A stretch of DNA of 46,183 nucleotides from DATLGB01 sp038232275 (GTDB lineage Bacteria > Actinomycetota > Thermoleophilia > Solirubrobacterales > Solirubrobacteraceae): assembly GCA_038232275.1 (NCBI GenBank), contig JBBSIC010000025.1, positions 1 to 46,183 of the forward strand, read 5' to 3'. Positions 1-9,636 of this stretch are shown here, one piece after another. The notes beneath the pieces were generated by a model. That model was given only the letters and a program-made list of their open reading frames with translations. It had not been told where the DNA came from and ran no database searches. Position numbers and translations under genes: made by a program. The number at the start of each line of letters is the position of its first letter. Position 1 is the stretch's first letter.

Positions 1-826
1 CGCGCTGCCTGGCGGCGCGGGCCTTGCGGCGGGCGGCGGCGCGGCGGGCGCGGCGCAGCTCGGCGGCGCGGCCGCCGGAACGGGACTGGGACACCGACTC
101 GGGGGTGGCGTGCGGCTTGGCCTTCCCGCCGGGGTCGGTCGAGGGCCCGCCGATGACCATCGCGGCGACGGCGACGACGCCTGCGGTCACCAGGCCGGCT
201 GCGAGCGCCCGGGCGCCGCGCCGGCGGCGGCGGGCGGTCCCCGCGGGCGGCTCGCCGCGGAGGCGCTGGGCGCCCGGGCGGGGCCCCGGGGGCGCCTCGG
301 ACGCGGCCGGAAGGGGATCGAGGACGGGCTCCGGCGCGACGACCGGCTCGGGATCCGGCGCGACGACGGGCTCGGGCTCGGCCACCGGCGCCGGCGCGGG
401 CACGAGGACCAGCGCGCCCGGATCCCAGGAGCGGCAGGCCAGGCTCGCCTCGCGCAGCGCGCGGCGCACGGCGCGACAGGCGTCGCAGCCCTCGACGTGC
501 TCGCGGACCCAGGTCGCGGACACCGGATCGACGCGCTCGCCGTCCTGGCGCGCCACCAACAGGCGGCGGGCCTCGGGGCAGTCCGGCGTCGCGAGCGGCG
601 GAGAGGGCGCGTGGCGCACCTGCTCGCGCACCGCCAGCCGCGCGGTGACCAGCAGATCGGGGATCTGGGCTTGGTCGACCCCCAGCGCCGCGGCGATCTC
701 CGCGTAGCCGGCGCCCTGGCTCTCGCGCAGGGCGAGGACTGTGCGCTCGCGCTCCGGGAGGCGGGCGGCTGCGGCGTCGACCCTGGCGGCGAGGGCGTCG
801 AAGGGGGCGTCGTCGTGCGTGGCCAT
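1..826 (-). CDS. Sigma-70 region 4-like / zf-HC2 anti-sigma membrane protein, partial
   Basis: The gene runs off the left window edge; 275 residues are visible. The order is: a short helix-turn-helix resembling sigma-70 region 4 (about residues 23-56, with LPERERTVLALRE and YAEIAAALGV); an HxxxCxxC zinc-binding motif typical of anti-sigma zf-HC2 domains (His110, Cys114, Cys117, plus Cys83); a Pro/Glu/Val-rich linker (142-185); one membrane segment (about 206-226); and a very Arg/Ala-rich tail. The start at 826 is the first ATG in the open frame. A role in sensing a signal and controlling transcription is inferred from the domains. Carrying the sigma-like HTH and the anti-sigma zinc finger on one chain is unusual. 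The product is not named further because the C-terminus is missing. Confidence 0.75.
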   Translation of the reverse strand, partial: MATHDDAPFDALAARVDAAAARLPERERTVLALRESQGAGYAEIAAALGVDQAQIPDLLVTARLAVREQVRHAPSPPLATPDCPEARRLLVARQDGERVDPVSATWVREHVEGCDACRAVRRALREASLACRSWDPGALVLVPAPAPVAEPEPVVAPDPEPVVAPEPVLDPLPAASEAPPGPRPGAQRLRGEPPAGTARRRRRGARALAAGLVTAGVVAVAAMVIGGPSTDPGGKAKPHATPESVSQSRSGGRAAELRRARRAAARRKARAARQR

Positions 827-868
827 CTGGGCCGCAGGGTAGTGACGCCGGCGGCCGGAGGGTCGGCC

Positions 869-2611
869 TCAGCCGATCCGCACGGAGTACCGGCGCGTCG
901 TCGCGTTCCCCGCGCGGTCGGAGACGCGCACCTGCACCGTGCGCCGGCCGCGGTGGGCGTAGCGGTGCGTGACGTCGGTCCCCGCGACCCGGGGCGAGCC
1001 GTCGCCGAAGTCGACCCGCACGGCCTTGACCCCGGCGGCCTTGTCGCGCGCGGAGGTCAGGACCCGCAGCGCCGGCCCGGCCCGCCGCAGGCGGACGCGG
1101 AGCGCCGGCGGAGTCGTGTCGACGCGCACCGGCCGCGACTTCGAGGTCGTGGCCTGCTCGCGCGTGTCGACGGAGACGACCTGCCAGCGGTGCGAGCCCT
1201 CCTTCAGCGCGGCGGGCGCCCGCAGCGACGCCCGCGTCGTGCGGCCGACCTCCGTGCCGTCGACGACGACCCGGAACGACTGCGGGCCGCCGAGGTCCGC
1301 CCCCGGCTTCCACTTGAACACGGGCCGGGTGCGGCGCTTGTAGGCGCGGCTCGTGCGCAGCCGCGCGTCGCCCGGCGGGCGGTCGTAGGCGGCCACGACG
1401 ACGGCGTGCGCGCCGGCCCGCCCGGTCTGAAAGCCCGCCGCGAAGTCCCCCGCGCCGTCGGCGGCCAGCGCCGCGCGGGTGCCGGCGGCCGGCCCGCCCA
1501 GACCGGCCTCGGGCTCGGCGACCGGCGCTTCGCGCGGGAACAGGCGGGCGGTCACGCCGGCGGGCCCGAGCCAGGCCACCGCCGCGTCCTGGTGCTGGGA
1601 GGTGGCGGCCAGCGCGACCGAGCCCGGCCCGCCGGCCCGGACCGGGGCGGCGAAGGCGTCGCGCTCCAGGCGCGCGAGGTCGACGTCCCCGCCGGCCAGC
1701 GGCACAGCCGCGATGCCGACCCCGCGGCCGTTGATGGAAATCCGCGGCGCCAGCGCGGCGCCGCCGGCGTCGAGCGTGGCCGGGTCCTCGAACCGGGAGC
1801 CGACCAGCCGCCGCGCGAGCGCGTGCGAGACCCCGTCGATGGTCTGGCGGAACGCCACCCAGGCGAACGAGCCGTCGTCCTCCGAGCTGACGTCCGGGGA
1901 ATCCGCCCCGCCGCCGGGCAGCGAGACCTCCTGCGGCGCCACGGACGGTGCGACGTCGGCGATCCGGCGCGCCCACACGCGCGTGGCCTCGGTCCAGGTC
2001 ACGACGGCGTTGCCGTCGGCGCCCAGGGCCACCCGCGGCGCGGTCGCCGCCCGCCCGGGCTCGATGTCCAGCACGCCGGGGACCGGCGCCCACGCGCCCG
2101 CGCGCAGGCGGGCCGCGCGGATGTCGCCGGCGGCCTCGAAGACGACGGACGCCGTGCCCTGGATCGCCATGTCGGCGTCCGGCGCGCCGACCTTCCCGCC
2201 GGCGAGCAGCGCGGCGGCGGCCGGGCTGCCGAGGACGGCCGGCGGGCTCAGCGCCCCGGCGTCGGCGAAGGCGCCGTAGACCGCGCCGCCCGTCGACCAC
2301 GCGACCACGAGGCGCCCCTTGTCCGCGACCGCGACCACCGGGTCTGCGGCGCCCGCGGCGACGGTGGCGTCGACGCGCTCGGCCGTCCGCCAGATGCCGC
2401 CGACCAGGCGGGACAGGAAGACGTGCGGGACTCCGCGGTCCTCGCGGATCCAGACCGCGGCGCCGAACCCGTCGCGGGCGAGGTCGAGGTCGCCGAACTG
2501 CACCACGGCGGGCGACGGGCCGTCCAGTGGGGCGGCCGCAAACCAGCCGGCGCGCGCCGGAGCGGCGGACAGCGCGAACGCCGCGAGCGCGAGGGCAAGG
2601 CGCCGGGTCAC
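869..2611 (-). CDS. Secreted protein with C-terminal PKD/Ig-like domain
   Basis: This is a 580-residue exported protein. A GTG start at 2611 overlaps the glpD stop by 4 nt (GTGA) and gives a clean signal peptide (TRRLALALAAF..APARA, cleavage near residue 21). The middle of the protein has repeated beta-rich stretches of the sort seen in propeller or FG-GAP-like exported proteins. The C-terminus carries a 'DTTPPALRVRL' linker and a PKD-like segment (VDFGDGSP..THRYAHRG..VRVSDRAGN). No catalytic motif is recognised, so an extracellular structural or binding role is only inferred. The overlap suggests translation coupled to glpD, although a functional link is not obvious. Confidence 0.8.
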   Translation of the reverse strand: MTRRLALALAAFALSAAPARAGWFAAAPLDGPSPAVVQFGDLDLARDGFGAAVWIREDRGVPHVFLSRLVGGIWRTAERVDATVAAGAADPVVAVADKGRLVVAWSTGGAVYGAFADAGALSPPAVLGSPAAAALLAGGKVGAPDADMAIQGTASVVFEAAGDIRAARLRAGAWAPVPGVLDIEPGRAATAPRVALGADGNAVVTWTEATRVWARRIADVAPSVAPQEVSLPGGGADSPDVSSEDDGSFAWVAFRQTIDGVSHALARRLVGSRFEDPATLDAGGAALAPRISINGRGVGIAAVPLAGGDVDLARLERDAFAAPVRAGGPGSVALAATSQHQDAAVAWLGPAGVTARLFPREAPVAEPEAGLGGPAAGTRAALAADGAGDFAAGFQTGRAGAHAVVVAAYDRPPGDARLRTSRAYKRRTRPVFKWKPGADLGGPQSFRVVVDGTEVGRTTRASLRAPAALKEGSHRWQVVSVDTREQATTSKSRPVRVDTTPPALRVRLRRAGPALRVLTSARDKAAGVKAVRVDFGDGSPRVAGTDVTHRYAHRGRRTVQVRVSDRAGNATTRRYSVRIG

Positions 2612-4284
2612 ACGACGAGCCCCTCGGCGGCGGCCTCGTCGCGGAAGCCGTCGGCCTCCCGGCGGGTGCGGGGGGCGTCCCAGCCCCGCTCGGCGCCCAT
2701 GGCGTCGGCCACGCGCTGCACGGCGTGCGGCTCGGCCAGCAGCGCCCGCGCGTCGACCAGCCCGAGCCGCGTGCGGCGCAGCAGCACGTCGCCCACCGAC
2801 TGGGCCTGCTCGCGGCGCGTCGCGTGCACGGCCTCCGCGAGTAGGTCCGGGTGGCCGGGCAGGATCGGCTGCGCGAGCTCGCCGCGCTCGCCGGCCACGC
2901 CGAGCACCTCGTGCGCGGTGTAGCCGTAGCGGCCGGCGAGCCGCTCGTAGCTGGCGTCCGGCACGCCCTCCACGCGGGGCAGGTCGCTCGGCTCGACGCT
3001 CATGCCGAGCGGGATCTCGTGCGTCCGGCACGGGGCCTCGCGCCCCGCGCGCTCGACGATCCGGTCCACCGTCAGCTTGGCCATCCGCCGCCAGGTCGTG
3101 AGCTTGCCGCCGGTGATCGTGATCATCCCGCTGGACGTCTCGTAGAGCTCGGCCTTGCGCGAGATGTCGACGGACTTCTTCGGGTCGCCCGTGGAGATCA
3201 GCGGCCGCACCCCCGCGTAGGCGCCGGCGACGTCGGAGGCGGTGAGGCTCGTGGCGAAGAACGCGTTGGTGGCCTCGAGCAGGTACTCCACGTCGGCGTC
3301 GGCGGGCTTGACGTGCTCGAGCTCGCCCTCCTCGTAGTTGTTGTCCGTCGTGCCGATCAGCGTCTGCCCGAGCCACGGGAGCACGAAGATCGTGCGGCCG
3401 TTGCCGGCCGGGGCGATCGCGCCGTCGACGACGGGGAGCTTGTCGTGCGCCACGAGCAGGTGGGTGCCGCGGCTGGGCCGGATGACCGGGACCTCGGCCT
3501 CGTTGTGCAGCTCCCCCGGCCGCAGCCGGTCCGCCCACACGCCGGTCGCGTTGACGACCGTCCCCGCGCGGACGCGGACCTCCTCGCCCGTGTCGAGGTC
3601 GCAGACCAGGACGCCGGTCGCCCGGCCGTCCTCCTCGAGCAGGCGCCGGACCTCGGAGCGGTTGGCGAAGACCGCGCCGAAGCGCTCCGCCTCGCCCAGG
3701 ACCGTCAGCACGAGCCGGACGTCGTCGGTCTGGCAGTCGTAGAACAGATATCCCGCGCTGGGCGCCCGGGCGGCCAGTGCCGGGAGCCGCGCGGCGATCT
3801 CGTCGCCGTCGATGATGCGGTGGCGGTCGGGGGCCCAATCCTCGTGGCCGTCGCCGTCGGCGTCGCGCCGCGCGCGGCGGCGGCCCAGCGGGGAGCGGCG
3901 CACGCGGTCGATCGACATCACGTCGTACATGTTGAGCCCGAGGCCCATCAGGCGGTCCGGGCGGGCGCCGTCGAAGGCGGGGACGATCAGCGGCAGCGGC
4001 GTGACCAGGTGCGGGGCGAGGGTGACCAGCAGCTGGCGCTCCAGCAGCGCCTCGCGCACGAGGCCGAGATCGAAGTTCTGCAGGTAGCGCAGGCCGCCGT
4101 GGACGAGCTTGCTCGACCGCGACGACGTTCCCGAGGCGAAGTCGGCCTTCTCGACGAGGGCGACCGAGTACCCGCGGGTGGCGGCGTCGAGCGCGACGCC
4201 GGCCCCGGTGATCCCGCCCCCCACGACGACCACGTCGAACGGCTCGTCGGCCATGGCCCGCAGGGCGTCGGCGCGGCTTAGCAT
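2608..4284 (-). CDS. glpD: Glycerol-3-phosphate dehydrogenase (FAD)
   Basis: It oxidises sn-glycerol 3-phosphate to dihydroxyacetone phosphate and passes electrons to the quinone pool; it is peripheral on the inner membrane face. The 558-residue length is normal. The FAD-binding Rossmann motif VVVVGGGITGAG lies at about residues 18-29, followed by the family signatures FASGTSSRSSKLVHGGLRYL and YAGVRPLIS, and then the GMITITGGKLTTWR segment. The C-terminal helical domain is complete. The start at 4284 is chosen as the longest ATG consistent with the family; an internal ATG at 4254 (MADEPFDVVVVGGG) is an alternative. The stop overlaps the GTG of the downstream secreted protein. Confidence 0.95.
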   Translation of the reverse strand: MLSRADALRAMADEPFDVVVVGGGITGAGVALDAATRGYSVALVEKADFASGTSSRSSKLVHGGLRYLQNFDLGLVREALLERQLLVTLAPHLVTPLPLIVPAFDGARPDRLMGLGLNMYDVMSIDRVRRSPLGRRRARRDADGDGHEDWAPDRHRIIDGDEIAARLPALAARAPSAGYLFYDCQTDDVRLVLTVLGEAERFGAVFANRSEVRRLLEEDGRATGVLVCDLDTGEEVRVRAGTVVNATGVWADRLRPGELHNEAEVPVIRPSRGTHLLVAHDKLPVVDGAIAPAGNGRTIFVLPWLGQTLIGTTDNNYEEGELEHVKPADADVEYLLEATNAFFATSLTASDVAGAYAGVRPLISTGDPKKSVDISRKAELYETSSGMITITGGKLTTWRRMAKLTVDRIVERAGREAPCRTHEIPLGMSVEPSDLPRVEGVPDASYERLAGRYGYTAHEVLGVAGERGELAQPILPGHPDLLAEAVHATRREQAQSVGDVLLRRTRLGLVDARALLAEPHAVQRVADAMGAERGWDAPRTRREADGFRDEAAAEGLVV

Positions 4285-4344
4285 CGCCCCGCAATCTACC
4301 CGGGCTTCAGTGCCGGCCCCCGACTGCCGATATCCATCGCACTC

Positions 4345-4968
4345 ATGCTGCGAATCGACGAGACCTCCAAGACGCTGGTAGCGCCCCAAGCGACCGAGTA
4401 CGTGCCGGAGGCGGCGCCCGCGCGAGACGAGCTCCACGCCCTGATCTCCGGCGGCTGGGATGCCTTCGCCGCGGAGATCGGCCATCCCGAGCTCACGGCC
4501 GTCGGGGCCGCGCTGGAGCCGGGCATCGACATCCTCGCCGTCGACGAGGCCGCCGGCCGCGTCGCGGTCGTCATCATCGCCGACGGATCGGGCGCCGAGG
4601 CCCTCGGCCGCGCGCTGTCCGCCGCCGCCGCCGTCGCGAGCTGGCACGCCGATCAGCTCGGCGCCATGCACCAGGCCCTGCGGTCCGCCACGGCGGGCGA
4701 CTCCCCCCTCCTGGTGATCGTCGGCGCGGCGTTCGACGACGCGACGCTGGCCGCCGTCGACTGGCTCGTCCAGGTCCACACGCTCGAGATCAGGGTCTAT
4801 TCGATCCAGGCCCTGCGCTTCGGCAGCGAGCGCATGATGAACGTCGTCGGCGCCTACCCGGTGGCCCCGGCCCCCGAGTTCGTCGCCGCCGTCGCCGGTG
4901 CCCCGTCGGTCCCGCCGCCGGGCATCCCGGCGCCGCCCGCGGGCATTCCGGTCCCTACCGGCGCCTAG
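4345..4968 (+). CDS. Hypothetical protein, possibly a degenerate nuclease-like fold
   Basis: This 207-residue protein is not recognised with certainty. Residues about 55-80 (EPGIDILAVDEAAGRVAVV, then IIAD) have the beta-D-beta-x spacing of a PD-(D/E)XK nuclease core (usual pattern D..E-x-K), but the last motif is IAD where a catalytic E-x-K would be expected. If that fold is right, the site is probably inactive. The C-terminal 35 residues are Pro/Ala/Gly-rich repeats (PPGIPAPPAGIP). The gene stands alone and is divergent from glpD, with 60 bp between starts. A role in nucleic-acid binding is speculation. Confidence 0.7.
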   Translation: MLRIDETSKTLVAPQATEYVPEAAPARDELHALISGGWDAFAAEIGHPELTAVGAALEPGIDILAVDEAAGRVAVVIIADGSGAEALGRALSAAAAVASWHADQLGAMHQALRSATAGDSPLLVIVGAAFDDATLAAVDWLVQVHTLEIRVYSIQALRFGSERMMNVVGAYPVAPAPEFVAAVAGAPSVPPPGIPAPPAGIPVPTGA

Positions 4969-4982
4969 CGCCAGTCGGCCGA

Positions 4983-6395
4983 CTACAGGTTCTGGACCTC
5001 GGCGAGGACCTCGCCCACGGACGCCTTGGCGTCGCCGAAGAGCATCTGCGTCTTGTCGTCGTAGAACAGCGGGTTGTCGATGCCGGCGAAGCCCGAGGAC
5101 ATCGAGCGCTTGAGCACGATCACCGAGCCGGCCTTGTCGACGTCGAGGATCGGCATCCCGTAGATCGGGGAGTCCGCCACGTTGCGGGCCGCGGGGTTGG
5201 TCACGTCGTTGGCGCCGATGATCAGCGCGACGTCCGTGCGGGCGAACTCCGGGTTGATGTCGTCCATCTCCTTGAGCTTCTCGTAGGGCACGTCGGCCTC
5301 GGCGAGCAGCACGTTCATGTGGCCCGGCATGCGGCCCGCGACGGGGTGGATCGCGAACAGGACCTCGACGCCGCGCGTCTCGAGCGCGCCCGCGAGGTCG
5401 GCGACCGCCCGCTGGGCCTGGGCCACGGCCATGCCGTAGCCCGGCACGACGACGACCAGGCGCGCGTAGGAGAGCTGCAGCGCCACGTCGCCCGCGCTCG
5501 TGGAGCGCGTCGTGCGGTCCACGTCGTCGTCGCCTTCGGCGCCCGGGACCGAGCCGCCGCCGGAGCCGAAGCCGCCGAAGAAGACGTTTGCGATCGAGCG
5601 GTTCATGGCCTCGGCCATCTGCTTGGTGAGGATCGAGCCGGAGGCGCCGACGAGCATGCCGGCCACGATCAGCACCGCGTTGTGCAGTGCGATGCCCGCC
5701 GCCGCCGCCGAGAGGCCAGTGAAGGCGTTCAGCGTGGAGATCACCACGGGCATGTCTGCGCCGCCGATCGGCAGCACGGCCGCGAGGCCGAGGACCGCGG
5801 CGATCACCAGCAGCGCCGGGAAGATGAACGTGAAGTCGACGCCGGCGCCGATCAGCACGCCCCAGACGACCACCAGCACGGCCAGCCCGGACGTCAGCAG
5901 CGGCCCGCCGGGCAGGCGGATCGGCCGCCCGGAGATCAGGCCCTGCAGCTTGGCGAAGGCGATGATCGAGCCCCAGAAGGAGATCGAGCCGATGATCGCG
6001 GCGAAGACGGCCGGGATCAGCACGTCGAGCGCCAGGTCGCCGCCGGTGCGGCGCCACTCGACGTAGGCGATCAGCGCCACCGCGCCACCGCCCACGCCGT
6101 TGAACAGCGCCACCATCTGCGGCATCTGGGTCATCTTCACGCCGCGCGCGCTCGGGATGCCGACGGCGGTGCCGATGGCCAGGCCGGCCACGATCAGGCC
6201 CCAGTCGCCGACGTCGCGCTGCAGCAGCGTGGCGACGACGGCGATGGCCATGCCGACCGCCGCGATCTGGTTGCCCCGCACCGCGGTCCGCGGTCCGCGC
6301 AGGCGGCGCAGGCCCTCGATGAACAGGATGAAGGCGATCACGTACAGGGCGTTGATGAAGTCGGCGTCCTGCAGGAAGGAGGCGGTGACGGTCAT
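4983..6395 (-). CDS. pntB: NAD(P) transhydrogenase subunit beta
   Basis: This is the beta subunit of the proton-translocating transhydrogenase, which makes NADPH from NADH using the proton gradient. The 470 residues comprise an N-terminal membrane domain with about eight or nine helices (for example MPQMVALFNGVGGGAVALIA and GSILTKQMAEAMNRS) and a cytosolic NADP(H)-binding domain III from about residue 295, with VVVPGYGMAVAQAQ, GANDVTNPAA and GMPILDVDKA as family signatures. Its ATG overlaps the stop of the small membrane subunit (ATGA). It is the last gene of the pnt operon and converges with the gene ending at 4968. Confidence 0.95.
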   Translation of the reverse strand: MTVTASFLQDADFINALYVIAFILFIEGLRRLRGPRTAVRGNQIAAVGMAIAVVATLLQRDVGDWGLIVAGLAIGTAVGIPSARGVKMTQMPQMVALFNGVGGGAVALIAYVEWRRTGGDLALDVLIPAVFAAIIGSISFWGSIIAFAKLQGLISGRPIRLPGGPLLTSGLAVLVVVWGVLIGAGVDFTFIFPALLVIAAVLGLAAVLPIGGADMPVVISTLNAFTGLSAAAAGIALHNAVLIVAGMLVGASGSILTKQMAEAMNRSIANVFFGGFGSGGGSVPGAEGDDDVDRTTRSTSAGDVALQLSYARLVVVVPGYGMAVAQAQRAVADLAGALETRGVEVLFAIHPVAGRMPGHMNVLLAEADVPYEKLKEMDDINPEFARTDVALIIGANDVTNPAARNVADSPIYGMPILDVDKAGSVIVLKRSMSSGFAGIDNPLFYDDKTQMLFGDAKASVGEVLAEVQNL

Positions 6396-6715
6396 GCGGC
6401 CTCCTCCTCCTCGGAGGCGGCCTGCTCGACCTTCTCGGCCTTCTTGCCCTTGAACATGCCGAGCATCCGGTCGGTGACCAGGAAGCCGCCGACGACGTTG
6501 ATCGTTCCGAAGGCGATGGCGATCACCAGCAGCACGTCGTTGAGGACGCCGTGGGCCGGCCCGATCAGCAGCAGCCCGCCGAGCACGACGATGCCGTGGA
6601 TCGCGTTCGTGCCGGACATCAGCGGCGTGTGCAGCGTGTTGGGCACCTTGGAGATCACCTCGAAGCCGACGAACGCCGCCAGTACGAGGATGGCGAGCTC
6701 CGTTACGAGGTCCAT
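6392..6715 (-). CDS. pntAB: NAD(P) transhydrogenase subunit alpha-2 (membrane part)
   Basis: This 107-residue subunit supplies the membrane helices that are fused to the alpha subunit in enterobacteria. Three hydrophobic segments are visible (LAILVLAAFVGFEVI, IHGIVVLGGLLL, VLLVIAIAFGTINVVGGFLV), with the signature KVPNTLHTPLMSGTNAI between them. The charged tail is cytosolic. It overlaps its upstream neighbour by 1 nt (TGATG) and the downstream pntB by 4 nt, so the three genes are certainly one translational unit. Confidence 0.93.
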   Translation of the reverse strand: MDLVTELAILVLAAFVGFEVISKVPNTLHTPLMSGTNAIHGIVVLGGLLLIGPAHGVLNDVLLVIAIAFGTINVVGGFLVTDRMLGMFKGKKAEKVEQAASEEEEAA

Positions 6716-7902
6716 CAGTCCTCGCTCCCTTCGGCGGCTTGGTCTCGGCCTTCGGCCTCGCCACCGCGGCCGCCTTCGGCGGCGCTCCGGGCGGCCTCGT
6801 GGACGATCTCGCCGTCGCGCGTGATGCAGGCGCCCTTGATGATGGCGTCCTCGAAGTCGAGCTTGAGCTCCTGGCTCTCATCGTCGGCCATCAGCTCGAG
6901 CAGCGACTGGACGTTCTTGGCGTACAGCTGAGAGGCGTGCTCGGCCATCTCGCTTGGGAGGTTCAGCGGCGCCGCGATGATCACGCCGTTGTCGGTCGTG
7001 TAGGTCTCCCCCGGCTTGGCGAGCTCGCAGTTGCCGCCGGTCTCGCCGGCCAGGTCGACGATCACGGCGCCCGGCTTCATGCCCTCCACCGCCGCCTTGG
7101 AGACGAGCTTCGGCGCGGGACGGCCCGGGATCAGCGCGGTCGTGATGATCACGTCGGACTTGTGCATCTGGACCGTGAGCGCCTCGCGCTGGCGGTCCTG
7201 CTCCTCCTCGGTGAGCTCGCGGGCGTAGCCGCCCTCGCCCTCCGCGTCGCCGAGTCCCTCGACCTCGAAGAACTTCGCGCCGAGCGAGTTGATCTGCTCC
7301 TTGACGGCCGACCGCACGTCGAAGGCCAGGACCACGGCGCCGAGGCGGCGCGAGGTCGCGATCGCCTGCAGGCCCGCGACGCCGGCGCCCAGCACGAGCA
7401 CCTGCGCGGGCGGGATGGTCCCGGCCGCGGTCATCAGCATCGGAAAGAAGCGCGGCATCTCCCGCGCGGCGATCAGGACGGCGAGGTAGCCGCCGACCGT
7501 CGCCTGGGAGGAGAGCGCGTCCATCGACTGGGCGCGCGAGATGCGCGGGATGGCCTCCATCGCGAATGTGGTGGCCCCGGACGCGGCGAGCGCCTTGGAG
7601 GTCTCTCCCGCGCCGAGCGGGTTCAGGAAGCCGATCAGGACCGAGTCGCCGTCGAGGCGCTCGATCTCCTCGGTCTCGGGCCTGGCGACCTTGGCGACGA
7701 CGTCGGCGCCCCACACGGCGTCCGCGTCGGCGAGGGTCGCGCCGGCCTCCTCGAGCGCGTCGTCGGGGATCGCCGCCTGCTCGCCCGCGCCGCGCTCGAC
7801 CACGACCTCGTGGCCCGCGGCGACGAGCCGCTTGGCGACGTCGGGGACCATGGCGACGCGCCGCTCCCCCGAGACGGTCTCCTTCGGGATGCCGATCCTC
7901 AT
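6715..7902 (-). CDS. pntAA: NAD(P) transhydrogenase subunit alpha-1 (NAD-binding)
   Basis: This 395-residue cytosolic domain I subunit binds NAD(H). It begins with the family motif MRIGIPKETVSGERRVAMVP, contains RAQSMDALSSQATVGGY, the Rossmann motif VLVLGAGVAGLQAI with the following acidic strand (VVLAFDVR), and the domain end VIIAAPLNLPSEMAEHASQLYAKN. The last 30 residues are Glu/Gly-rich and variable. It starts only 28 nt after the end of the ECF S-component/toroid gene on the same strand, so read-through from the riboswitch operon is possible; no terminator is visible between them. Confidence 0.95.
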   Translation of the reverse strand: MRIGIPKETVSGERRVAMVPDVAKRLVAAGHEVVVERGAGEQAAIPDDALEEAGATLADADAVWGADVVAKVARPETEEIERLDGDSVLIGFLNPLGAGETSKALAASGATTFAMEAIPRISRAQSMDALSSQATVGGYLAVLIAAREMPRFFPMLMTAAGTIPPAQVLVLGAGVAGLQAIATSRRLGAVVLAFDVRSAVKEQINSLGAKFFEVEGLGDAEGEGGYARELTEEEQDRQREALTVQMHKSDVIITTALIPGRPAPKLVSKAAVEGMKPGAVIVDLAGETGGNCELAKPGETYTTDNGVIIAAPLNLPSEMAEHASQLYAKNVQSLLELMADDESQELKLDFEDAIIKGACITRDGEIVHEAARSAAEGGRGGEAEGRDQAAEGSED

Positions 7903-7930
7903 GCGGCTGCGGACCGTATAGGAACGCGCG

Positions 7931-9636
7931 TCACAACAGCAGCGCCGTGGCGGTTCCGGCGATCAGCCCAGCCCGGTGCGCGAGCGCTCGCAGATCGGGT
8001 CCGTGGCGCCTGATCTCCGGGATCGCGACCCCCAGGGGCGGGTTCGTGGAGGCCCGCGGGCGCCGCTTGCGCGCGGCGGACGCCGCCGGCGTCGGCCTCG
8101 GCGCCGCCACCGGCGCCGTGGCCGTGCGCGCCACTGCCGCGAGCGGGAAGGGCTTGCGCGCCAGCGCGGTCAGCGCCTGGGCGGTCACCCAGACCGGCGT
8201 CTGGGCGCTGGTGCGGGAGTAGCGGACGGCGCCGTTGGCGGCCGTCAGCGACCGCAGGTAGCCGAGCGGCGAGCGCGAGCCGGCCGTGCGGACCTTCGCC
8301 GGGTTGCGCCCGGCGGCGACCAGGCCCTGGACCGCCCACGCGGTCGACTGGGCGTTGGAGGCGCCGCCCGGGCTGAGCGGGAAGCCGCCGTCGGGGTTCT
8401 GGGCCTTCGTCAAAAAGCGCGCCGCGCGCCTGACGGTCCTCGTGCCCCGCCGGCCTGCGGCCACGAGCGCCTGCAGCGGAGCGCCGGTGTCGTCGATCCC
8501 CGACTGGCCCCCCCGGCCGGCGAAGTTGAAGCCGCCGTCGGCGTTGGGCTGGCGGGAAAGCCAGGCCACCGCGCGGCGGACCGGCTTGGAGTGGCTGGAG
8601 CGCCCCGCGGCGCGCAGCGCGAGCACCGCGAAGGCCGTCGTGTTGACGCGGCCGGCGAAGGCGCCCTTGGCGGACTGCTTGGCGGTGAGCTCGGCGACGA
8701 GATCGCGGCCGGCGAACGCGCGCGGGTCGCGGCCGGCGCCGTCGAGCACGAGGACCGTGCGCGCGAGCTCCCCGAGGTCGTTGAGCTGCCCGGCCTGCGC
8801 GGTCATGTAGTCCAGCACCGACTTCCCGCCCCGTGTGACGTCGGCGGGGTTGCGCCCGGCGGCCTCGAGTCCGAGCGCCGTCCAGCCCGAGTGCAGCTGA
8901 TTGGAGCTCTGGCCGGGCGCCCCGCCGAAGCCGCCGTCGGCGTTCTGGGCCTTGACGAGGTAGCCGGCGCTCTTCTTCGTCGGCGCGGCCAGCGCCAGCG
9001 GCGCGGCCGCGAGCAGCAGCAGCCCGGCGGCGACGAGCGGGACCCAGCGCACGTCCAGGCGCGCCCGGAAGCGCGCCAGGGCGGCGACGAAGGCGGGCCC
9101 GAAGGCCAGGCAGAAGGCGAGGTTGCCGGCGACGTGGGCGACGTCGAACGGCACGCCGCGCGCCACGTAGGCCCCCAGGGCGGCCGGGGAGTGGTCGGAG
9201 AACTGCACCCACAGCGAGGCGTTCATGATCTCGCCGAAGAGCAGCCCCGCGAAGCCGCAGGCGAGCGCCAGCGGCACGCGCCGCGGGTGGCGCATCACCC
9301 GGGCCAGCCCGGCGCCGAGCAGCCCCACGAGCCCCCAGGCGGCCATCTGCCACGGCGTCCATGGGCCCTGGCCGAAGAAGAAGTTCGAGGCCACGGCGGC
9401 CACCGCCCCGACCGCGAAGCCCGGCGCGGCCCCGAGCGCGAAGCCGGCGAAGAGCACGATGTCGGTCGTCGGCTTGACGCTCGGGATCGGCGCGAAGGCG
9501 ATCCGGCCGATCGCCGCGAGCGCGGCCAGCGTCGCGACGAGCGCGAGCAGCCGGGACGGCGGGTGGCTGCGCTCCCACCAGGCGAAGCCCGCCGTCAGGG
9601 CGACCCCCAGGATCACCATCGAGGCTGCGGTCCAGC

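Noticed and set aside
110..2923. Long plus-strand open frame of 937 codons
   Set aside because: Arg/Gly/Ala-rich translation without domains, opposite the sigma/anti-sigma, secreted-protein and glpD genes; a high-GC shadow.
2608..6057. Minus-strand frame extending glpD to 1149 codons
   Set aside because: The upstream part is antisense or out-of-frame to the unknown 207-residue gene and pntB; GlpD homology starts at 4284.
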